Origin: Micromonospora sp. WMMA1363
GTDB taxonomy: Bacteria; Actinomycetota; Actinomycetes; Mycobacteriales; Micromonosporaceae
Assembly (NCBI RefSeq): GCF_030345795.1
Contig: NZ_JAUALB010000001.1
Span: 3,960,001 to 4,024,000 of the forward strand
Reading direction: 5' to 3'
DNA length: 64,000 nucleotides
Every line of letters begins with the position of its first letter. Within the stretch, counting starts at the first letter, position 1. This document shows positions 44,636 to 54,189 of this stretch, one piece after another. Position numbers and translations under genes: made by a program. The notes beneath the pieces were generated by a model, which was not told the origin of the DNA, did not search any database, and saw only the letters and a list, made by a program, of their open reading frames with translations.

Positions 44636-45028
44636 TCAGCAGTCACGCAGCTCGGGAGACTGGTTGAGCAACTGGCCGCGGGTGGACACGAAACGGCGGT
44701 AGGTGTCCGAATCGACGGCGGACCGGCGGAACGCCGCGATGCGGTGGCAGTTCTGGAAGGCCAGCTTCACACCGAAGTGACGCTCGAGGCTGGACCGGAT
44801 GGCGTCACTGGCCAGGGCACGCAGCAACTGACCCCGCTCGGACTCACTGGGCGGCGGAATGACATTGTCGGCGAACTCGGCGTCGGACGACTCCAGGTCC
44901 ACCACCACTCGGCTGACGGTCTGCCAGGCGTACGGCAACGATTCTCGGACGCAGGCCACGAACGCCTCGTCGTCGACGGGACCGGATTCGGCGGCCCGCA
45001 ACAGGACCGGTGGCACGGTGAGAGACAT
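44636..45028 (-). CDS. SCO5389-family protein (130 aa)
   Basis: A small conserved actinobacterial protein of unknown function. ATG at 45028 (GGAGGAG follows the promoter dyad). The characteristic text LPYAWQTVSRVVVDLE, then ADNVIPPPSESERGQLLRALASDAIR, HFGVKLAFQNCHRIAAF and the C-terminus RGQLLNQSPELRDC agrees with my memory of the Streptomyces SCO5389 family. Probably cytosolic. Shares a promoter dyad with the CooC-like gene, so the two may respond to the same signal. Confidence 0.85.
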   Translation of the reverse strand: MSLTVPPVLLRAAESGPVDDEAFVACVRESLPYAWQTVSRVVVDLESSDAEFADNVIPPPSESERGQLLRALASDAIRSSLERHFGVKLAFQNCHRIAAFRRSAVDSDTYRRFVSTRGQLLNQSPELRDC

Positions 45029-45052
45029 GCTCCTCCTCACACGATAACGATC

Positions 45053-45068
45053 AACGATTGTCGTTAGC
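45053..45068. promoter_or_regulatory. Dyad AACGATTGTCGTTAGC upstream of SCO5389-family gene
   Basis: Perfect half-sites AACGA-N3-TCGTT. The reverse complement GCTAACGACAATCGTT matches 44335-44350 at 14 of 16 bases. It lies 25 bp upstream of the SCO5389-family start. A further overlapping copy of the half-site (gataacgatc) lies just downstream. Confidence 0.6.
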
Positions 45069-45076
45069 GTCGCGAC

Positions 45077-45199
45077 ATGAGCACACCACGTCACGGTCGA
45101 CGGCGTCAACGGCACCATCGGACCGCGGCGGTGATACTGCTGGCCGGGCTGAGCCCACCCCGCCCGTGGCGGGCTGATGCTCGCCGACGGGCTGCATAG
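45077..45199 (+). other. Short divergent frame, possible relic
   Basis: A 40-codon frame starts with ATG 9 bp beyond the dyad and contains AAVILLAGLSP, similar in feel to the N-terminus of CobW-type GTPases, but it ends at once without a GxxxxGKT loop. It could be the stump of a gene once sharing the dyad. Too short to be sure. Confidence 0.2.
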
Positions 45200-45580
45200 C
45201 GAATCGCGACGCACCGGCTCGGGGACGATCGTTAGGCAACGGGCGCAAGTGGTTGGGTTTCCGTGACTCCGGGCGAGGCTGGTCAGCGCTGGCCCAGCAC
45301 GTCGCGCAGGCCGACACCGAGACGGACCTGCGCGACTGGTGCGATCAGGCCGCTGAGATAGTCGGGGCCAACCTGGCCACCGAACGCGAAGCCATCACCC
45401 TACTCTCGACCACAGCCAGCCCGACGAGACCGACGACAGCGGGTGTTCATTAGGGAAATCCCGGTAGAAGCTCAGTGTTCGATGGGGCATGGACCAGCGA
45501 CGACGTGCGGGGCGGGTCAAGCCGGGTGGTGGTGCGCCGTGGCCTTCGCCTGGTGATCCTCGCTCCCCGCGAGGCCCTTC
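45200..45580. other. Mostly non-coding stretch
   Basis: A 66-codon frame at 45253-45453 (ALAQHVAQADTETDLRDWCD) has no recognised relatives and no ribosome-binding site; it may be a gene remnant. I see nothing else here. Confidence 0.3.
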
Positions 45581-45850
45581 CTACCGCCGCCGCTCCTCAG
45601 TGGATCCGAATGCCCCCAGAGCATGCGTCGACGACCCAGCGCCGCCGGCTCGCGGCGGCCCATCGACGCTGTGCGACCTTCCAAAGCTCGACGTTCGCCG
45701 GATACCTGCGCCCCGGACGCCGACGCACTCGAGGAACCGTCCGGCCACGGTGTCCTCCGTGGCCGGAGTGCAGACCGGCCTGAGTGCCCAGGCGAGCCCA
45801 GTCCTGGGCTTGGCACAGCGGAACGTGTTGCGTAGCTGGCGCACCGCGCG
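45581..45850 (-). pseudogene. Relic of an IS256-family transposase
   Basis: The minus frame reads RQLRNTFRCAKPRTGLAWAL, then RPVCTPATEDTVAGRFLE, which matches the LLRNSFRYAARQDW...RPVYTAATEDAATERFLEF block of IS256 transposases (compare the intact gene at 13762). After a frameshift the next block RYPANVELWKVAQRRW can be seen. No start, catalytic residues or ends remain. Confidence 0.75.
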
Positions 45851-46134
45851 GACGCCAGCGTGGCAGGCCAGCCTACTGGGGTGGGAAAATCGGGCAGCTT
45901 ACCACATGTCACGTTGTGCTAAGCGCCACTTCACGTACGGTCAAAGGATGTCGAAAGTTGGTGTATCACAGACATCACCGCGCCATCTACTTAATCAGGT
46001 CGATCCACCGGAAGGACGCTCATCACGTTCGAGTCCGAGCCAAGCGGCGCCCGCCTGAGCCCTGAGCTCATGCTCGCCGACCCACGTGACGCCCCCCCGT
46101 GAAGCCGCCGAGCACACCGATCGAAGGAGAACAC
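45851..46134 (+). promoter_or_regulatory. Upstream region of the SARP operon
   Basis: About 280 bp before the small gene that leads the regulator operon. It contains an AT-richer stretch (45905-45990: acatgtcacgttgtgctaag; gtacggtcaaaggatgtcga), unusual for this window and a likely promoter zone. I cannot assign exact boxes. Confidence 0.35.
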
Positions 46135-46380
46135 GTGAAGATCAAGGACCCGCCGGGACAGGGCCTGGGCCACGACGCCACAGCCGTCGATGCCGCGCCC
46201 GGGCGCGCCGACGACCGCGGTGGCGCCACCGACGAGATCGACCCGATCGCGCCTGCCGCAGGGGCACCGCTGCGGCGAAACGACGCAGACTCGACTGACG
46301 AGGCGTTGGGCAAGACCATCCAGCAGTGCGCGGACGTCGCCGCCCTGGAGGCCCTCCCGAAAGGGTTGGCACAAGCGTGA
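46135..46380 (+). CDS. Small acidic peptide coupled to the SARP gene (81 aa)
   Basis: GTG at 46135 with AAGGAGA at good spacing. The product begins VKIKDPPGQGLGHDATAVDA, is rich in Ala, Asp and Gly, has one Cys (TIQQCADVAALEALPKG), and shows no signal peptide or known motif. Its TGA overlaps the GTG start of the SARP gene by 4 bp (GTGA), which supports a real, translated gene. It could be a co-regulator, a leader for coupling, or an unrelated small protein; nothing in the sequence decides. It marks the left edge of the clavam cluster. Confidence 0.65.
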   Translation: MKIKDPPGQGLGHDATAVDAAPGRADDRGGATDEIDPIAPAAGAPLRRNDADSTDEALGKTIQQCADVAALEALPKGLAQA

Positions 46381-48554
46381 ATCATCCGAGTGATCAGAGC
46401 CGGAGCGGTTTCCCCTTCCCGGAAGTGGTCATCCGTACAATGGGCAAGATCTCGATCGGAGTCGGGGGTAAGCGGAGCGTCAACCTCGGGCCCCCACGTC
46501 AGCGCGCTTTGTTTGCGTTACTGCTTATCAACGCTGGTAGAACTATTCCGATGTCGACGATAATTGATTCTCTCTGGAGTTCCGATCCGCCGCCATCCGT
46601 ACGCAGCACAGTGTATTCGTACGTTTCGCGACTGCGCCAGGTGCTCGACACGGCCTCGGACGCGAATCGACCCGTCAGGATCGGTATCCGTCATTACGCT
46701 TCGGGTTACATGTTGGAGACGGACCTCGGGCGCACCGACTTCGTACAGTTTCAGTCCGGGATCGAACTCGCTTCGGAGCTGTCCGACCAGAACGACCTGA
46801 GTGCCGCGAAGAACGTCATGGAGTCGACACTGGCGCTCTGGCGCGGCACACCGTACAGCGAACTGGCGGCCTACGAGTTCGCGGTACTCGAAGCCACCCG
46901 TATCGAGCAGCTGCGGGTCCGAGGCCTACAGATCTGGGCCGACGTGGCGCTCGGGCTGCACCAGTATGACGAGGTGATCGGGCGGTTGGGTGAGGAGGTC
47001 CGCCGTAACCCGATGCAGGAGCGCCTGGGAGGTCGGCTCATGCAGGCCCAATATCACAGTGGCCAGTCGGCTGAAGCGTTGGTGACCTATGAGTCCATTC
47101 GCTCCTACCTCGCCACCGAACTCGGGGTAGACGCCAGCAATCAGCTGCAGAGACTACACCAAGCCGTCCTGCGAAACGAACTGTCGGCCGGTGAACCCGT
47201 CAGGGCGACGCTGCCCGGGGTGTCGGCGGTTGCCTCCGTCATCGAGGCATCGCCGCGGAGGCTGGATCCGCCTCCTCCACCCGCCGATGAACAGCTCGTC
47301 GGGCGCCTTCCCGCCATGGAACGTCTCCGGGCGATGGCGGGATCCGGTGGCCGCGACCGGATGCTGCTCGTGGTAGGCGAACAAGGGGTGGGCAAGACGT
47401 TCCTGCTCCAGGCGTTCGAGCGAGAACTCGTCGCGGCCGGGACCGAGGTCATCTGGGCTCGGGGGGAGCGCTCTACCGACCTCCCGGAGCTGCACATCTG
47501 GTGGCAGGTGATTGTCAAGGCACGCCGCCACCTCGCCCAGCGGAGCGCCGCGGAAAACGGCCGGGACGCGACGGTGGAGCTGGCCGACGCCCTGCCCGAC
47601 GGGCGGCCGACCTACGAGGATGTCTACGAGGCCATCAGCGACGCGGCGGGGCGCACGTCGGTCACGCTCTTCCTCGAAGATCTCCACTTCACGGACGGCG
47701 GCAGCCTGCAACTGCTGCGGAGGCTGGTCCGGGAGGCCCGCGAAACGCGACTCACCGTAATCGCCACGGTACGCGAGCACGCCGTCTCGAGCAGCCCGGA
47801 ACTGCAGCACATGCTCTCCGAGATCCTGCAGGAGGACATGGTCGACGACATCCTGCTGACACCCTTCTCTCTGGTCGAAACCCAGACCGTCGTCGAGAAT
47901 CTACGCGGTGGGAACGTCCCATGGGACCTGGTCTCGAACCTCCACCGGTCGACGGGCGGCAATCCCTTTCTCCTGACCCGGCTGGCCGGCTCGCTCGACC
48001 CGGACAGCGATCCCCGCGATCTCCGGATGCAGCTGCCCTTCCGGGTGAAGGTCGTCGTCCGGGGCCGGCTGGCGGACTGCCCGCCCGATGTGCTCACGGT
48101 GATCGAGGCCTGCGCCGTGATCGGTACCGTGGTCGAGCGTCGGCTCCTGTTCGCGGTGCTGCACCTGCTGGGAAGGCCCTTGGACGCCGTCCACGACGCG
48201 CTGCGGTCTGGCCTGATCCTCTCCGATCCCGCCGACCGCAACGACGTCTACTTCGCCCAGGAGGTGGTTCGTGAACTGGTGCTGGAAGACATGACGCCCA
48301 CCCGCCGTGCGGAGCTTCACCACATCGTGAGCAAGGTGCTGGCGGTCGACATCGCTGGAGGTGCCGCCCGCGCCGCCTACGTCGAGGTGGGCTTCCACTG
48401 CCAGAAGGCGGCGCTGGCCATCGGTACCTGGGAGGCGATCGAGCCGCTCATCGATCTGGCCGAGCAGGCGGCGAAACGGCTGCGTCTGGTGGAGTCGCGA
48501 TCGTGGTTGCGGCAGGCGGCTTCGATCCTGCACAGCCCGCCCGTGGAGTCGTGA
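46377..48554 (+). CDS. SARP-family transcriptional activator with ATPase domain (Cvm7P-like)
   Basis: 725 aa, GTG start coupled to the preceding small gene. An N-terminal OmpR-type winged helix (RQRALFALLLINAGRTIPMS, SLWSSDPPPSVRSTVYSYVS) is followed by a bacterial transcriptional activator domain (DFVQFQSGIELASEL; QYHSGQSAEALVTYESIRSYL). An AAA/NACHT-like ATPase comes next, with Walker A VVGEQGVGKTFLLQ and Walker B VTLFLEDLHFTD. Large SARPs control antibiotic clusters. In S. clavuligerus a large SARP (Cvm7P) governs 5S clavams, so this is its likely counterpart. The 3' end overlaps the convergent transporter gene by 107 bp. Confidence 0.9.
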   Translation: MNHPSDQSRSGFPFPEVVIRTMGKISIGVGGKRSVNLGPPRQRALFALLLINAGRTIPMSTIIDSLWSSDPPPSVRSTVYSYVSRLRQVLDTASDANRPVRIGIRHYASGYMLETDLGRTDFVQFQSGIELASELSDQNDLSAAKNVMESTLALWRGTPYSELAAYEFAVLEATRIEQLRVRGLQIWADVALGLHQYDEVIGRLGEEVRRNPMQERLGGRLMQAQYHSGQSAEALVTYESIRSYLATELGVDASNQLQRLHQAVLRNELSAGEPVRATLPGVSAVASVIEASPRRLDPPPPPADEQLVGRLPAMERLRAMAGSGGRDRMLLVVGEQGVGKTFLLQAFERELVAAGTEVIWARGERSTDLPELHIWWQVIVKARRHLAQRSAAENGRDATVELADALPDGRPTYEDVYEAISDAAGRTSVTLFLEDLHFTDGGSLQLLRRLVREARETRLTVIATVREHAVSSSPELQHMLSEILQEDMVDDILLTPFSLVETQTVVENLRGGNVPWDLVSNLHRSTGGNPFLLTRLAGSLDPDSDPRDLRMQLPFRVKVVVRGRLADCPPDVLTVIEACAVIGTVVERRLLFAVLHLLGRPLDAVHDALRSGLILSDPADRNDVYFAQEVVRELVLEDMTPTRRAELHHIVSKVLAVDIAGGAARAAYVEVGFHCQKAALAIGTWEAIEPLIDLAEQAAKRLRLVESRSWLRQAASILHSPPVES

Positions 48555-49827
48555 CCCCGGTCGGCTCGGGTCGACGCCGCAACCGCTGGAAGAGCAACGC
48601 CGCCACACCGATGGCGACCGGCCAGAACAGATACCGGCCGGAGCTGAGTAGCAGGAGGAGCACGGTCACCAGCGACAGCACCGCCGCCCGATGGCCCCGG
48701 GTGCCGCGAGGCAACAACCGCACGGCCGCCGCCGCGCCGATGACGTAGACCGCGACCAGAGCACCGTTGGTCATGCGCAGCAGGGTCTCGACGCCGACTC
48801 CGAGGATGACGATGGCGAGCAGCGAGAGGTAGGTCAGGGTGGCGACCAGCGCCAGGCTGTGCCGGGGCACCGTGCCCGGCACGTCGCCTCGGCCCAGCCG
48901 GGCCGGCAGGTCACCGTGATCAGCGAGACGCGCGCCGAGTTTGGCCGCGCTGGCCAAGTACGCGGTCGTCGCCCCGAGGGTCAGTGTCGTCGCGGCCGCC
49001 GCGGCGAGCACCCGGGCCTGCCCGCCGAGCCCGACTGCCAGTAGTTCGCCCAGGGGCGCGTCGCTCTTCGCGGCGGCGGAGCCGAGCACGGTTATCACCG
49101 TGTATGCGAGCACGAGGTAGAGGGCGCCGACCAGCACCACCGCCGCCCAGGTGGCCCGGGGCACATCGCGTGCGGGGTTGCGGAACTCCCCGTGCAGGTG
49201 GGTGATCGCCTCCCAGCCGACGAAGCTCCACACCAGCGTCGCCGCGGCGGGGACGATCGCCAGCCAGCCATGCGGCGCGAACGGGACCAGGTTGGCGGTG
49301 TCCGCTTGTGACATCGAGGCTCCGGACGCCACCAGGAGAACGGTGACCAGCAGAACCGCCAGCAGCAGCTGGACACGCCCGACGAGGCGCAGCCCCGCGA
49401 CGTTGATCAGCACGGCGATGGTGACCAGCACGGTGGCGGTCACGAACGTCGTCGCGGCGCCGCCACCCGTCGCCGCGGCGACGTACGCGCCTCCGAAGAC
49501 GGCAGCCGTCGCGGTGCCGGTGGGCACGGCGAGGTAGAAACACCAGCCGACCATTGCCGCGGCCTGGTCGCCGTAGGTCATGCGCACATAGGTCGACACG
49601 CCACCGCCGTCGCCGAAGCGGGCACCCAGCGCGGCGAAGGTGGACGCCAGAGGGGCGGACAGCAGCGCGAGGAGCAACCAGGCCAGGAGCGACGCCGGTC
49701 CGGCGATGCGCGCGGCGATCGCTGGTAGCGTGATGACCCCGGTACCGAGCACCGCGGTCACATAGAGAGCAGTGCCCTGAACGAGGTTGAGACGGCCCGG
49801 ATGCCGGCCGTCCTCGCGCTGCGCCAT
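48448..49827 (-). CDS. APC-family amino-acid/metabolite transporter
   Basis: 459 aa with about 12 membrane helices. The opening LNLVQGTALYVTAVLGTGVITLPAIAA is the APC-superfamily helix 1 motif, followed by ASTFAALGARFGDGGGVSTYV. ATG 49827 is 11 bp after the dehydratase stop, so it ends the operon nitroreductase-aminotransferase-dehydratase-transporter. A permease of this type also occurs in clavam gene sets. It may export the clavam or import a precursor such as arginine. The C-terminus is Pro/Ala-rich and overlaps the SARP gene on the other strand. Confidence 0.88.
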   Translation of the reverse strand: MAQREDGRHPGRLNLVQGTALYVTAVLGTGVITLPAIAARIAGPASLLAWLLLALLSAPLASTFAALGARFGDGGGVSTYVRMTYGDQAAAMVGWCFYLAVPTGTATAAVFGGAYVAAATGGGAATTFVTATVLVTIAVLINVAGLRLVGRVQLLLAVLLVTVLLVASGASMSQADTANLVPFAPHGWLAIVPAAATLVWSFVGWEAITHLHGEFRNPARDVPRATWAAVVLVGALYLVLAYTVITVLGSAAAKSDAPLGELLAVGLGGQARVLAAAAATTLTLGATTAYLASAAKLGARLADHGDLPARLGRGDVPGTVPRHSLALVATLTYLSLLAIVILGVGVETLLRMTNGALVAVYVIGAAAAVRLLPRGTRGHRAAVLSLVTVLLLLLSSGRYLFWPVAIGVAALLFQRLRRRPEPTGVTTPRAGCAGSKPPAATTIATPPDAAVSPPARPDR

Positions 49828-49838
49828 GCCGCGTGTTC

Positions 49839-50785
<947 letters not shown>

Positions 50786-50789
<4 letters not shown>

Positions 50790-51967
50790 CGGAGCGCGCT
50801 TCCCTTTCCGACCGCGGCCAGATGTGCCCCCATCGCGTCGAGGGCGGCGGTCTGCCGCACCGGGTCCTTCACGAAGGTGGTCCGGATCCACAGCCGGCCC
50901 TCGACGGGGTTCCCGAAGAACGGTGTGCCGGGCGCCACCAGCACCCGCGCGGTGCGCAGCAGCGCGTCACCGAGTTGCTCGGCGTCAAGCCCTAGTGGCG
51001 CGGTTCCCGCCATGACGAACCAGCCGCCCTCCGGTGGGTACACGTCGAACCCCATGTCACGCAGGCGGTCGACCATTTCCTGACGGCGGTTCTCGAACTG
51101 CTCCGGACGACAGGTGACGTCCGCCACCGCGGCCGCGCCGTGCTGCAGCGGGGTGCTGGTGCTGAAGCTCGTACGCTCGTGCACCTTGCGCAACACCGCC
51201 GTGATGTCGGGGGCGGCGATGCAGTATCCGATGCGCCAGCCCGCCATTTCGTTGGCCTTGGAGAGGCTTCCGGAGACGATCACCCGCTCGCGGTGGCCCG
51301 GAAAGTCGAGCGCCGAGACGTGTGCCCGTCGGTCGAAGACGAAGTCGGCGTAGACCTCGTCCGACACGCAAACAGCGCCGTGCTGCTCGCAGAGCGTCAG
51401 CAGACCCGCCATCTCGGCGCGTGAGAAGACCCGCCCGGTCGGGTTGTGCGGCGTGTTGACAATGACGGCCGCGGTGCGTTCGGTGAACGCGGCAGCAAGC
51501 CGGTCGGTGTCGAGCCGCCAGCCAGGATTACGCAGCCCGACCGGCACCATCGTGCAACCGGCGAGCCGGACCGCGCCGCTGTACGTCTCGAAAGCCGGTT
51601 CGACAACGATCACCTCGTCCCCTGGGTCGGTGACGGTGAGCAGGGCGACCAGGACCGCCTCCGTCGAGCCCGTGGTGACGGTGAGTTCGGTTGTCGGGTC
51701 GACGTGCGTCCCGTTCCGGGAGGCGATCCGATCCGCCAACATCTGTCTCAGGCGTGGGAGTCCCGAGGGATCGGTGTACTGGTTGAGGCCCGAACGCATG
51801 GCCCGGGTGGCGGCGGACACCGCTGCGGCCGGCGGCTCACCGGGTGGCGTACCGATGGCGATGTCCACCGCGTCCAGTTCCCGAGCCAGCTGGATCATCG
51901 GTGCCAGGATCAGGTCCCGCAGCCCGGCGGCCCGCTGTCCCACCCGATCGCGGCGGACGGTCGTCAC
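50786..51967 (-). CDS. Class I/II aminotransferase (OrfC-like)
   Basis: 393 aa, PLP fold type I. Landmarks: DIAIGTPPGEPPAAAV, LNQYTDPSGLPRLRQMLA, VNTPHNPTGRVFSRAEM, VCVSDEVYADFVFD, the PLP Lys in SGSLSKANEMAGWRIGY and the C-terminal Arg region. GTG start overlaps the nitroreductase stop (GTGA); the stop overlaps the dehydratase start (ATGA). Such a tightly coupled aminotransferase-dehydratase pair mirrors orfC-orfD of the alanylclavam gene set, so a step building the alanyl side chain is likely. Confidence 0.92.
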
Positions 51968-52617
51968 TCCGCCATCCAGGAGTTGAGGTGCAGCACCGAC
52001 TCCAGTGACTGTCGCGGGGCCGGTTTGAAGTCCGTGCCGATCGTGTATGCCGTCGGCAGCAGTGCCGCCTGAAGCAGCCCGTCCGGTAGGTCCAACAGGT
52101 CAGCGATCTCCTCTTCGTACATGAGGTGCAGGGTCGTCCAGGCGGTGCCGAGGCCCCGTGCCCGGGCCGCGAGCGAATAACTCCACGCTGCCTGAATGAT
52201 CGACCCCCACCGACCGGCTTCGTTGTACTCCGGCGCGGCGGTGGCATCAAGGCAGGGAATGACGTGTACGGGGACCTCGGCCATGTGCTCGCCAAGGTAG
52301 GCGACGCTGTCAGCCACCCGCTGCTGCGTGGCGTGCCGTTCGGCGTCCTCTTGGAAGAGCGTGCCGCAGGAGCCGTCAGACGCCAGGTAGGTGTGCACCG
52401 CGCGCCGGTAGAAGTCGCCGATCACCTTGCGCTTGTCGTCATCGGTGACGACGACGAAGTGCCACGTCTGGCGGTTGCTGCCGGTTGGTGCCTGCAGCGC
52501 GACGGAGACGCATTCCTTGACCAGTTCGAGCGGGACCGGGCGGGTAAGGTCGAGTCGCTTGCGGACCGACCGGGTCGTGGTGAGCAGTTCGTCGGGGTTG
52601 AGGTTCAACAGCGTCAT
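51964..52617 (-). CDS. Nitroreductase-family flavoprotein
   Basis: 217 aa, FMN-dependent fold. RSVRKRLDLTRPVP (FMN phosphate-binding Arg), ALQAPTGSNRQTWHFVVVTD, WGSIIQAAWSYSLAARARGLGTAWTT and a C-terminal helix are all standard. ATG 52617 after GGGAGCGG. It is first in the minus-strand operon, divergent from the class III aminotransferase across a 225-bp promoter with SARP-like repeats. I know of no nitroreductase in the characterised clavam clusters, so it may be a new tailoring or redox step. Confidence 0.9.
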   Translation of the reverse strand: MTLLNLNPDELLTTTRSVRKRLDLTRPVPLELVKECVSVALQAPTGSNRQTWHFVVVTDDDKRKVIGDFYRRAVHTYLASDGSCGTLFQEDAERHATQQRVADSVAYLGEHMAEVPVHVIPCLDATAAPEYNEAGRWGSIIQAAWSYSLAARARGLGTAWTTLHLMYEEEIADLLDLPDGLLQAALLPTAYTIGTDFKPAPRQSLESVLHLNSWMAE

Positions 52618-52663
52618 GATCCGCTCCCTTGTCGTCGGCAGGAGGAAGGATCGCCTGACGTCT

Positions 52664-52693
52664 TTGAACGCGCCTTGACGAAACTCTTGACGC
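52664..52693 (+). promoter_or_regulatory. SARP-type direct heptamer repeats, divergent promoter 1
   Basis: TTGAACG (52664), TTGACGA (52675) and TTGACGC (52687): three heptamers with starts 11 and 12 bp apart. SARPs typically bind such direct repeats placed one helical turn apart. The site lies between the nitroreductase and class III aminotransferase genes. The same geometry occurs at 61887-61916. Confidence 0.65.
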
Positions 52694-52842
52694 GAATTGC
52701 TCGTCGTCCCGGTGGATCTGGCGACGCCGATCGCTACGATCCGTTTCATGCGGGTCGCGCGGTGTTCGGGGAGACACCGTCGGCGACAGTCCGGCGAGGC
52801 CGACGCGGGCCTCGAATTCGCAGATGTCGAGGGGAGAAATTC

Positions 52843-54189
52843 GTGACCACGTCGACCGCCTCCATTCGCGCGTCGAAGCGCGATCTCGTGACGGAGGTGC
52901 CCGGACCGCGATCCCGGACCATGATGGAGCGGCGCGGGGCGACAGTCGCACGTGGCGTCGGCTGCGCCGTCCCGGCGTTCATCGAGGCGGCCGGACCGGG
53001 GCTGCTGCACGACGTCGATGGCAACACTCTGATCGACCTCGGCTCGGGCCTCGGCGTCACCTCGGTGGGCAACCCCGCGCCCGAGGTCGTCGCCGCCGTC
53101 CACGAGCAGGTGGCGTCGCTGACGCACACGTGTTTCCTGGCGACACCGTACGAGGGCTACGTCGCGGTGTGCGAGGAACTGGCCAGGTTGACCCCCGGCG
53201 ACCATCCGAAGCGGTCCGTGCTGCTGAGCACCGGTGCCGAGGCCGTCGAGAACGCCGTCAAGATCGCCAGAGCGGCCACCGGACGTACGGCGATCGTCGC
53301 GTTGGACCACGCGTACCACGGTCGGACCAACCTGGCGCTCGCACTGACCGCCAAGAACGCGCCCTACAAGCAGAACTTCGGGCCGTTCGTACCGGATATC
53401 CACCGCATACCCACCTCCTATCCCTACCGCGACCCGAAGGGCATGACTGGAAGGGAGGCCGCCGCCCGAGCCGTCGAGGCGCTCGAACGCCAGGTTGGCG
53501 CGGAGAACGTGGCCGCCGTGGTGGTGGAGCCGATACAGGGCGAGGGCGGAATGATCGTCCCGGCCGCAGGCTTCCTCACCGAACTGACGGATTGGTGCGG
53601 CCGCAACGGGGTGCTCCTCGTCGCGGACGAAATTCAGAGCGGCTTCTGCCGCACCGGCGCCTGGTTCGCCAGCAACCACGAGGGTGTCGTGCCGGACCTG
53701 GTCATCACCGCTAAGGCCCTCGCCGGTGGCCTACCCCTGTCCGGGGTGACCGGGCGCGCCGAGTTCATGGACGCCGTGCAGCCCGGCGGGTTCGGCGGAA
53801 CGTTCGGTGGCAACCCGGTCGCCTGCGCCGCGGCCCTCGCCGCGATCCGCACGATGCGGGAGCGGGACCTGCCGGCGAAGGCGCGCCGGATCGGGGAGAT
53901 CCTGACCGCACGCCTCACTGCGATCGCCGCCGTCCACCCCGAGGTGGGAGAGGTACGCGGCCGTGGCGCGATGATGGGTGCCGAGATCGTGCACCCCGAC
54001 ACCGGCCTGCCCGACGCCGAAAGCGCCGATCGGCTGGCCAGAGCCTGCCAGGAAGCGGGCGTCGTGCTGCTGACCGTGGGCACCTACGGCAACGTACTAC
54101 GGTTCCTGCCCTCCCTGGTGATGCCCGAGGATCTCCTCGGGGACGCACTGGACGTGCTGGAGGACTGCTGTGCCCGGCTCTTCGGCTGA
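52843..54189 (+). CDS. Class III (omega) aminotransferase (Cvm6P-like)
   Basis: 448 aa from GTG 52843 (GGGGAGA upstream). Landmarks: LLHDVDGNTLIDLGSGLGV, STGAEAVENAVKIARAATGR, ALDHAYHGRTNLALALTAK, VVVEPIQGEGGMIVPAAGF, VADEIQSGFCRTG and the PLP Lys in ITAKALAGGLPLSG. The family includes GABA and beta-alanine aminotransferases. In S. clavuligerus the class III aminotransferase Cvm6P is needed for all 5S clavams, which makes this a central hint to the product type. The next gene overlaps its 3' end by 20 bp. Confidence 0.92.
   Translation: MTTSTASIRASKRDLVTEVPGPRSRTMMERRGATVARGVGCAVPAFIEAAGPGLLHDVDGNTLIDLGSGLGVTSVGNPAPEVVAAVHEQVASLTHTCFLATPYEGYVAVCEELARLTPGDHPKRSVLLSTGAEAVENAVKIARAATGRTAIVALDHAYHGRTNLALALTAKNAPYKQNFGPFVPDIHRIPTSYPYRDPKGMTGREAAARAVEALERQVGAENVAAVVVEPIQGEGGMIVPAAGFLTELTDWCGRNGVLLVADEIQSGFCRTGAWFASNHEGVVPDLVITAKALAGGLPLSGVTGRAEFMDAVQPGGFGGTFGGNPVACAAALAAIRTMRERDLPAKARRIGEILTARLTAIAAVHPEVGEVRGRGAMMGAEIVHPDTGLPDAESADRLARACQEAGVVLLTVGTYGNVLRFLPSLVMPEDLLGDALDVLEDCCARLFG

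Noticed and set aside
46135..46380. The 81-aa product as a RiPP precursor
   Set aside because: No modifying enzyme of a RiPP class is near, and it has no leader/core pattern. The overlap ties it to the SARP instead.
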